From the NCBI GenBank assembly GCA_910588225.1, contig CAJUQT010000052.1, positions 1 to 26,862 on the forward strand: 26,862 bases of DNA, read 5' to 3'. Below the pieces are notes generated by a model. That model did no database searches, was not told the origin of the DNA, and saw only the letters and a program-made list of their open reading frames with translations. The position numbers were made by a program, and so were the translations under genes. This document shows positions 15,627-21,643 of the stretch, piece by piece. This stretch comes from an uncultured Acetatifactor sp. GTDB lineage: Bacteria; Bacillota; Clostridia; Lachnospirales; Lachnospiraceae. How positions within the stretch are numbered: the stretch's first letter is position 1; each line of letters opens with the position of its first letter.

Positions 15627-16687
15627 AGAATCATAAAAGCGAAAAACCACCGTTGATCGTGCTTTCCGGTCCCACCGCAGTGGGAAAGACAAAGCTGTCC
15701 ATAGCTCTGGCCAAAGTCATTGGAGGAGAAATCCTTTCGGCGGATTCCATGCAGGTTTACCGGAGGATGGATATCGGATCCGCGAAAATTGCGGCGGAAG
15801 AAATGCAGGGGGTTCCTCATCATATGATTGATATTCTGGATCCCTGGGAAGACTTCAGTGTGGCTGTATTTAAAGAAAAATGCACGGAATGTCTTCCGGG
15901 AATCTATGAGAGAGGACACATTCCCCTGGTAGTGGGCGGCACCGGCTTTTATGTGCAGGCGCTGCTTCGGGATATTGATTTTACGGAAAATGCGGAGAAT
16001 AGTGAAATACGGACATGGCTGGAGAAGCTTGCCGCGGAAAAGGGCGAGGGCTTCCTTTATGACAGGCTGAGAGAAGCAGACCCGGTCTCTGCTGAAAAGA
16101 TACATCCAAACAACCGCAAACGGGTCATTCGGGCTTTAGAATATTTTTATTTGACGGGAGAGACCATATCCTGTCATAATGAGAGAGAACAGGAAAAAAA
16201 TTCCGCATTTAACTCCTGCTATTTCGTGTTAAACGATATAAGGGAAAAGCTTTATGAACGGATTGAACAGCGGGTTGACACAATGATAGAGAACGGCCTT
16301 GTGGCGGAAGTGGAAGCGCTTCGAGGACTGGGATGTCACAGGGGAATGGTTTCCATGCAGGGGCTGGGCTATAAGGAAATTCTGGCATATCTGGAGGGTG
16401 AAATCACACTGGAAGAGGCAGTGGCGCTGATGAAACGGGATACCAGACACTTTGCGAAAAGGCAGCTCACCTGGTTCAGAAGAGAAAAGGATGTCATCTG
16501 GATTCAGAAAAACGAATTTGAGTATAATGACGGGGTAATCTTGAGATATATGCTGGAAAGGATGCGGCAGAAAGAGATTATCACCCCTGAAAATGTCCCC
16601 GGTTATGACGGAAATGACAGGACACAGGCAGTAAAAAGCAGAACAGAGCAGACTGCGGAAAGTAGATGTGAAGATGAACGCTATTAA
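15623..16687 (+). CDS. miaA: tRNA dimethylallyltransferase MiaA
   Basis: Transfers a dimethylallyl group from DMAPP to A37 of tRNAs that read UNN codons, improving anticodon pairing. The P-loop is GPTAVGKTKL (16-25), followed by SADSMQVYRRMDIGSAK with the catalytic D41 region (DSMQ, 41-44), then VVGGTGFYVQALL and the C-terminal TRHFAKRQLTWFRRE. All are signature MiaA segments. ATG 15623 overlaps the mutL stop as ATGA; farther upstream the same frame is open but only antisense to nothing and inside mutL, so those Met codons are rejected. That gives 354 residues, a little longer than many MiaA because of a polar C-terminal tail. In Bacillus the order miaA-hfq is common; here no hfq follows. Confidence 0.96.
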   Translation: MKNHKSEKPPLIVLSGPTAVGKTKLSIALAKVIGGEILSADSMQVYRRMDIGSAKIAAEEMQGVPHHMIDILDPWEDFSVAVFKEKCTECLPGIYERGHIPLVVGGTGFYVQALLRDIDFTENAENSEIRTWLEKLAAEKGEGFLYDRLREADPVSAEKIHPNNRKRVIRALEYFYLTGETISCHNEREQEKNSAFNSCYFVLNDIREKLYERIEQRVDTMIENGLVAEVEALRGLGCHRGMVSMQGLGYKEILAYLEGEITLEEAVALMKRDTRHFAKRQLTWFRREKDVIWIQKNEFEYNDGVILRYMLERMRQKEIITPENVPGYDGNDRTQAVKSRTEQTAESRCEDERY

Positions 16688-17972
16688 AAAAATGTACGAA
16701 AGTATGGGAATTGACACAGAAGTATATGCATATGGGAAAAGCATTCTGGAGGAGCTGGAAGAAAGATTTCGGGCTGTGGACGAGACGGCGGACTATAATC
16801 AGCTGAAAGTACTGAAAGCCATGCAGGAATGCCAGGTCAGTGAAGCCTGCCTGCTGGGGACCAGCGGATATGGATATAACGATCTGGGCAGGGAAACGCT
16901 GGAAGCAGTTTATGCGAAAGTATTTCACACGGAAGATGCTCTGGTTCGTCCGCAGATTACCTGCGGGACGCATGCTCTGGCATTGGCTCTGATGAGTAAT
17001 CTGCGCCCGGGCGACGAATTGCTTTCTCCTGTTGGCAAGCCTTATGATACATTGGAGGAGGTCATCGGCATACGGCCGTCCAGAGGGTCTCTTGCGGAAT
17101 ATGGTATTACCTACAGACAGACAGATCTGCTTTCCGACGGAAGCTTTGACTATGAAAATATCAAAAAGGCCATAACAAAACGAACCCGCCTGGTGACCAT
17201 TCAGCGTTCCAAAGGCTATCAGACAAGGCCCACCTTCTCCGTAAAGCAGATTGGAGAGCTGATTTCCTTTATCAAGAGAATTCGGCCGGACATTCTCTGT
17301 ATGGTGGATAATTGCTACGGAGAATTTGTGGAGACTGTGGAGCCGGGAGAGGTGGGAGCGGATATGATCGTGGGCTCTCTCATCAAAAATCCCGGAGGCG
17401 GTCTGGCTCCGGTGGGCGGTTATATTGCCGGGAAAAGGCAATGTGTTGAGAATGCGGCTTACCGTCTGACCTCCCCCGGACTGGGGAAAGAAGTGGGAGC
17501 TTCCCTGGATATTTTGAAATCCTTTTACCAGGGATTGTTTCTTGCGCCAACGGTGACGGCGTCGGCTTTGAAAGGTGCCATATTTGCAGCCAGGTTATAT
17601 GAAAGTCTGGGATATGCCGTGATTCCGGACGGCAGTGAAAGCCGGCATGATATCATACAGGCAGTTACTTTCGGCTCTCCCGAGGCAGTGATTGCCTTCT
17701 GCCAGGGTATTCAGGCCGCGGCTCCCGTGGATTCTCATGTGACACCGGAGGCCTGGGACATGCCCGGGTATGATGCGCAGGTTATTATGGCGGCCGGGGC
17801 TTTTGTCTCCGGATCTTCCATTGAACTTTCCGCAGATGCTCCCATCAAGCCTCCTTATGCGGTTTACTTTCAGGGAGGACTTACCTGGCCCCATGCCAGA
17901 TTCGGTATACTGAAATCTCTGCAGGCGCTGGTAAGCCGGGGATTGGTGGACAAAAAGGTCCTGAAACGTTAG
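16674..17972 (+). CDS. PLP-dependent methionine gamma-lyase family protein (YnbB / 'aluminum resistance' type)
   Basis: Fold-type I PLP enzyme of the Met_gamma_lyase family (PF06838-like), often labelled 'aluminum resistance protein'; its reaction is not firmly established. The cofactor lysine is likely K238 in GSLIKNPGGGLAP; upstream is the CxDNCYGEFVE-like segment (MVDNCYGEFVE) whose Asp would contact the pyridine nitrogen. Other family blocks are SGYGYNDLGRETLE, RPQITCGTHALALAL and KPYDTLEEVIG. I chose ATG 16674; a GTG at 16668 is equally near a GGAAAG site and cannot be excluded. The gene overlaps the end of miaA by 14 nt, so it is co-translated with it. In Bacillus the homologue also lies just downstream of miaA, which supports the assignment. 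Full length at 433 residues. Confidence 0.9.
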   Translation: MNAIKKMYESMGIDTEVYAYGKSILEELEERFRAVDETADYNQLKVLKAMQECQVSEACLLGTSGYGYNDLGRETLEAVYAKVFHTEDALVRPQITCGTHALALALMSNLRPGDELLSPVGKPYDTLEEVIGIRPSRGSLAEYGITYRQTDLLSDGSFDYENIKKAITKRTRLVTIQRSKGYQTRPTFSVKQIGELISFIKRIRPDILCMVDNCYGEFVETVEPGEVGADMIVGSLIKNPGGGLAPVGGYIAGKRQCVENAAYRLTSPGLGKEVGASLDILKSFYQGLFLAPTVTASALKGAIFAARLYESLGYAVIPDGSESRHDIIQAVTFGSPEAVIAFCQGIQAAAPVDSHVTPEAWDMPGYDAQVIMAAGAFVSGSSIELSADAPIKPPYAVYFQGGLTWPHARFGILKSLQALVSRGLVDKKVLKR

Positions 17973-18012
17973 TTCTTGTAGAAAAAACGCAAAATAAAAT
18001 CTATGATTTTTG

Positions 18013-18041
18013 TGTACAGCCCTGGAATTTTGTGGTACTAT
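18013..18041 (+). promoter_or_regulatory. Promoter of the DUF4321-radC-mre unit (extended -10)
   Basis: TGTACA (18013-18018), a 17-nt spacer, then TACTAT (18036-18041) with TG at 18033-18034. The predicted start of transcription near 18048 leaves a leader of about 50 nt before the TTG start at 18097. No clear terminator separates it from the PLP enzyme gene upstream. Confidence 0.65.
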
Positions 18042-18096
18042 ATAAAAGCGAATGTTTAAAGAACAACATGCAGGATAAGAGAAGGAAGAGAGCAGA

Positions 18097-18336
18097 TTGA
18101 AGAAAGTTAACTGGGTACTGCTGATGTTGGTACTGGTAGGGTTTGTCATTGGCAGGTTTATCGGGACTTATTTTGAAGGTACTTTTTTAAATTACGGTCA
18201 GGCCTTTGGGTTGAGTCAGCCGGTGGTACTTGATCTTGGCTTTTTCATACTGACCTTTGGCCTGACAATTCAGATCACCATAGCAAGTGTCATCGGTGTG
18301 GTGATTTCGCTGGTAATATACAGGTTTATCAGATAG
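18097..18336 (+). CDS. Small two-helix membrane protein, DUF4321-like
   Basis: Seventy-nine residues with two predicted membrane helices: about 5-25 (WVLLMLVLVGFVIGRFIGTY) and about 46-75 (LDLGFFILTFGLTIQITIAS onwards). A short loop, FEGTFLNYGQAFGLSQPV, joins them. The start KKVNWxLL, the GxxIG turn in the first helix and the position just ahead of radC/mreB match the DUF4321 (PF14209-like) family of Firmicutes, whose function is unknown. The only usable start is TTG 18097, placed 6 nt after AAGGAAGAG. It is the first gene of the shape cluster after the promoter at 18013, which suggests a role near the cell-wall machinery, but that is inference from position. Confidence 0.8.
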   Translation: MKKVNWVLLMLVLVGFVIGRFIGTYFEGTFLNYGQAFGLSQPVVLDLGFFILTFGLTIQITIASVIGVVISLVIYRFIR

Positions 18337-18379
18337 GTTTCGGGCAGTCCTGACGCGTCGGAGAAGGTAAAGGAGACGC

Positions 18380-19138
18380 ATGGACAACTTAAAAACAGGG
18401 AAAACCAGAGAAAAAAGAGAACCAAAAACACAAAAAGGAAAGAATTCGAAAGAAACGCGCGGGCGGAAAGCAGTGCAGGAGCTGCCCTATGAAAGGTTCC
18501 TGAGATTCGGTGCGGAAAATCTTACGGAGGCGGAGCTGCTGGCAATCATTATCCGAACCGGCACAAGGAATAAAAGTGCTCTTGAGCTTGCGGAAGAAGT
18601 GCTGCTGCTTGCCAGATATCCCAAAGAAGGCCTGCTGGGGCTGTATGATGTGACGCTGAATCAGCTGCAGAGCATCAGCGGAATCGGAGAAGTGAAGGCT
18701 GTGAAGCTGAAATGCCTGGCGGAGCTTTCCATGCGGATGAGCATGGCAAAAGCAAGAGAAGGCCTGAACTTTTCAAGCTCCGGCCAGGTGGCCGCTTATT
18801 TTATGGAAAAGCTGCGGCATCGAGACACAGAATGTGTTGTGCTGGTCTGCCTGGATGCAAAGGGACAGATGATCTGTGAGAGGAAGCTGTCAGAGGGCAG
18901 CGTCAATATGTCGCTTATTTCTCCCAGAGAGATTTTCCTGGCGGCGCTGGAATGCAGGGCGGTGAATATTCTGCTGGTGCACAATCATCCAAGCGGAGAT
19001 CCCACGCCCAGCAGTGCGGACAAAGACGTTACCTGCAGTGTAAAGGAAGCGGGTGACAGCATGGGTATGCCGCTGCTTGATCATATTGTCATCGGTGACA
19101 ACAAATATGTCAGCTTTAAGGAAGCGGGGTTACTGTAA
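18380..19138 (+). CDS. radC: RadC family protein (JAB/MPN metalloprotease-like)
   Basis: The N-terminal helix-hairpin-helix part (about 60-115, LNQLQSISGIGEVKAVKLK) is followed by the RadC JAB domain with the zinc-site motif HNHPSGDPTPSSAD (H201, H203, D at the end). Despite the name, a direct role in DNA repair is doubtful for the family; E. coli RadC was named from a misassigned mutation. The gene habitually sits just before mreB in Firmicutes, as here. The N-terminus has about 30 strongly basic residues (KTGKTREKREPKTQKGKNS) before the conserved RERLxxxG-like region, slightly longer than usual. ATG 18380 follows AAAGGAGA with ideal spacing. mreB begins 68 nt after its stop; that gap holds an imperfect stem (GTAACAGT/ACTGTTGC, 19143-19178). 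Confidence 0.94.
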   Translation: MDNLKTGKTREKREPKTQKGKNSKETRGRKAVQELPYERFLRFGAENLTEAELLAIIIRTGTRNKSALELAEEVLLLARYPKEGLLGLYDVTLNQLQSISGIGEVKAVKLKCLAELSMRMSMAKAREGLNFSSSGQVAAYFMEKLRHRDTECVVLVCLDAKGQMICERKLSEGSVNMSLISPREIFLAALECRAVNILLVHNHPSGDPTPSSADKDVTCSVKEAGDSMGMPLLDHIVIGDNKYVSFKEAGLL

Positions 19139-19206
19139 AAGTGTAACAGTTCAAACAGGGTGTCTGCACTGTTGCGTAAAAATACAATGAGAAAGGGGTT
19201 GTCATT

Positions 19207-20217
19207 TTGGCCAATAACGCATTTGGTATTGATCTGGGTACAAATAATATTAAAATTTACAGCAGAAGTGATGATCATGTAATTGTGGAAAAAAACATGA
19301 TTGCCATTGAGAATAAGAAGGTTTTATTTGCTTATGGAAACTCTGCATTTGAAATGTATGAGAAAGCACCCGGCAATATTCATATTTCTTATCCGTTGTC
19401 CAACGGTGTAATTGCAGATATCAAAAACATGGAGACGCTTGTGAGGTATTTCATTACGGATTTACAGAAAGGCGTCAATAAACCGGCTGATTTTTATATT
19501 GCGGTCCCCACGGATGTAACCGAGGTGGAAAAGAGAGCTTTTTATGATCTGATCAAGGATGCTAACGTAAAGGCGAAAAAAATCATGGTGGTGGAGAAAG
19601 CCGTGGCAGATGGACTGGGCCTTGATATAGACGTAAAAAATTCTCAGGGAGTACTGGTAGTCAACGTGGGATTTGACACCACTGAGATTTCCATATTGTC
19701 TCTGGGAGGTATCGTGCTCAGCCGCCTGATTAAGACCGGAGGACTGAAATTTGACGAAGCCATCCGCGCCGCGGTCAGGAAGGAGTTCAGCCTGATTATC
19801 GGCGGCAGAACTTCTGAGAACGTGAAAATCTCCTTGAGGGAGCTGGAGGAAGAGGGGAAAGGCGCCATCGTCTACGGGAGAGACATCGTGACAGGCCTGC
19901 CTATAGAGAGAGAGATTCCTACAAAGCTGGTGGACGAATGTCTGGAAGAACATTTTAATTCTATAATCGACAATGTAAAAGTGATTCTGGAGAGAACGCC
20001 GCCGGAGCTTGCGGCCGATATTTACCGGCATGGCATTTACCTTACGGGAGGCGCTTCTCAGATCAGTCATCTGGCGGAAAGACTGGCTGCGGGTACGGGA
20101 CTGAAGGTGAATATATCGGAAAATCCCGTTACAAGCGTGGTGATGGGACTTGCCAAAATCATCAAGGATGATAATTATAAATCCGTAGCTTATGCGATTG
20201 AAGGGATGAGCAGATGA
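19207..20217 (+). CDS. mreB: Rod-shape actin homologue MreB (divergent phosphate-2 loop)
   Basis: Actin-like ATPase that forms membrane-bound filaments guiding lateral wall synthesis. Phosphate-1 motif GIDLGTNNIKIY (8-19), the catalytic Glu in VVEKAVADGLG (E130, equivalent to E131 of Thermotoga MreB), phosphate-2 VVNVGFDTTEISILSLGGIV (N153 to V170), and the adenosine motif LTGGASQISHL are all in order. Canonical MreB has DIGGGTTE at phosphate-2; here Asp is Asn153 and two of the glycines are replaced (GFD). At 336 residues it is full length. The start is TTG 19207, 8 nt after AAAGGGG; no in-frame ATG is near. Its stop overlaps the mreC start (ATGA). The family identity is clear from MDEAI-like FDEAIRAAVRKEF and the genes around it; whether it is MreB or an Mbl-type paralogue cannot be told. 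Confidence 0.9.
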   Translation: MANNAFGIDLGTNNIKIYSRSDDHVIVEKNMIAIENKKVLFAYGNSAFEMYEKAPGNIHISYPLSNGVIADIKNMETLVRYFITDLQKGVNKPADFYIAVPTDVTEVEKRAFYDLIKDANVKAKKIMVVEKAVADGLGLDIDVKNSQGVLVVNVGFDTTEISILSLGGIVLSRLIKTGGLKFDEAIRAAVRKEFSLIIGGRTSENVKISLRELEEEGKGAIVYGRDIVTGLPIEREIPTKLVDECLEEHFNSIIDNVKVILERTPPELAADIYRHGIYLTGGASQISHLAERLAAGTGLKVNISENPVTSVVMGLAKIIKDDNYKSVAYAIEGMSR

Positions 20218-21083
20218 GTCCAATCGTAAAAAGAAAAGGAGAGAAGTTTACGCTGCCGAGTAAATACCTCCTTTTTATTTTAACAATTCTTTGTACGGTC
20301 ATGATGTTGATTACTTTCGGCACGGATGTATTTAACAGACCTCTGAATACCGCAGTGGGATATGTGATTATTCCTTTTCAGCAGGGAATCGGCAGGGTGG
20401 GAGAATGGCTGGCCAACCGCTCCGAAGAACTGGGGCAGATTCGGGAACTGCTTGACGAGAATGCCAGATTGAAGGAACAGCTTGCCGAGCTGACGGAAGA
20501 GAATACGCTTCTCCAGCAGGACAAATATGAACTGAATAAGCTGAGAGAGCTTTTCTCTCTGGACGAGCAATATGAGATATACCATAAAGTGGGAGCCAGG
20601 ATCATCGGCCGTGATTCCGGCAACTGGTATTCCGCATTTATTATTGACAAAGGAGAAGAAGACGGTCTTGCAGTGGATATGAATGTCATTGCCGGAGGAG
20701 GTTTGGTTGGCCGCATCACTTCTGTGGGACCGAACTGGGCAAAGGTAACTTCCATTATCTCCGACAACAATAATGTAAGCGGTATGACACTTGCCACGGA
20801 AGATAACCTGACCGTGTCCGGGGATCTGCGGCTCATGGCCACAGGCTGTATAACCTTTAGCCAGCTTCTGGATGGACAGAACAAAGTAAAAGAAGGAGAT
20901 AAGGTAGTTACGTCCAATATCAGCGACAAGTACCTGCCCAATATTCTCATCGGATATATCAGTACCATAGACCGGGATGCCAATAATCTGACAAAATCGG
21001 GACAGATCATTCCGGCGGTAGATTTTGAACATCTGGGAGAGGTGCTGGTGATTACAGACAGAAAACAGACTGTTACGGAGTAA
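20214..21083 (+). CDS. mreC: Rod-shape protein MreC
   Basis: Bitopic membrane protein that bridges MreB/MreD to the periplasmic-side wall enzymes and activates PBP2-RodA. One membrane helix near residues 19-38 (LLFILTILCTVMMLITFGT) is followed by a coiled coil (about 65-115, with ELGQIRELLDENARLKEQLA) and two beta-barrel subdomains containing GARIIGRDSGNWYSAFIIDK and GLVGRITSVGPNWAKV. These are the normal MreC landmarks, and 289 residues is standard. It starts inside the mreB stop codon (ATGA), so it is translationally coupled. mreD follows after 41 nt. Confidence 0.96.
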   Translation: MSPIVKRKGEKFTLPSKYLLFILTILCTVMMLITFGTDVFNRPLNTAVGYVIIPFQQGIGRVGEWLANRSEELGQIRELLDENARLKEQLAELTEENTLLQQDKYELNKLRELFSLDEQYEIYHKVGARIIGRDSGNWYSAFIIDKGEEDGLAVDMNVIAGGGLVGRITSVGPNWAKVTSIISDNNNVSGMTLATEDNLTVSGDLRLMATGCITFSQLLDGQNKVKEGDKVVTSNISDKYLPNILIGYISTIDRDANNLTKSGQIIPAVDFEHLGEVLVITDRKQTVTE

Positions 21084-21124
21084 TCCTGTATTATAAATGT
21101 GGTAAGAAGAACCTGAGGAAATTT

Positions 21125-21643
21125 ATGCTTAGAAAAATTACAGTGACCCTGTTCATACTCATATGTTTTATTCTGCAGTGCAGTGTATTTGGCAGTCTGG
21201 CATTTGCCGGCATTATTCCAAATCTGATGATTATTCTTGCTTCTGCCTTTGGTTTTATGCGGGGTGAGACGGAAGGCCTGCTGATCGGTTTTTTCTGCGG
21301 GCTGCTTATTGACATTTTCTTTGGTGAATTTTTAGGGTTTTATGCTCTGCTGATGATGTACATAGGCTATGTAAACGGAAAGTTCAGCAGGATTTTTTAC
21401 CCGGAGGATATCAAGCTCCCGCTGGTACTCATTATCCTCAGCGACCTGTCCTATGGTATTATATGCTATGTACTGACATTTATGCTTCGCAGCAGGCTGC
21501 AGTTTGTTTACTATTTTACACATATTATTTTGCCGGAGGCTCTGTACACCATCGTGGTGACACTGCTGTTGTATCCGACTGTGCTGAAGGTAAATCAAAA
21601 GCTGGAGGCCTACGAAAAAAGGAGAGCACAGAAATTTGTTTGA
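21125..21643 (+). CDS. mreD: Rod-shape protein MreD
   Basis: Polytopic membrane protein of the elongasome, 172 residues with about five hydrophobic helices. The PNLMIIL segment and the following GLLIGFFCGLLIDIFFGEFL (a G-x3-G-x3-D helix pair) are the recognisable MreD core. It stabilises MreC at the membrane. The start ATG 21125 lies 7 nt after GAGGA. The last 8 nt overlap the start of mrdA, whose ribosome binding site (AAAAGGAGAG, 21617-21626) lies inside mreD, so both are translated together. Confidence 0.93.
   Translation: MLRKITVTLFILICFILQCSVFGSLAFAGIIPNLMIILASAFGFMRGETEGLLIGFFCGLLIDIFFGEFLGFYALLMMYIGYVNGKFSRIFYPEDIKLPLVLIILSDLSYGIICYVLTFMLRSRLQFVYYFTHIILPEALYTIVVTLLLYPTVLKVNQKLEAYEKRRAQKFV

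Noticed and set aside
16668..16688. An hfq gene between miaA and the PLP enzyme, as in Bacillus
   Set aside because: The two genes overlap, so there is no room for hfq here; it may be elsewhere or absent.
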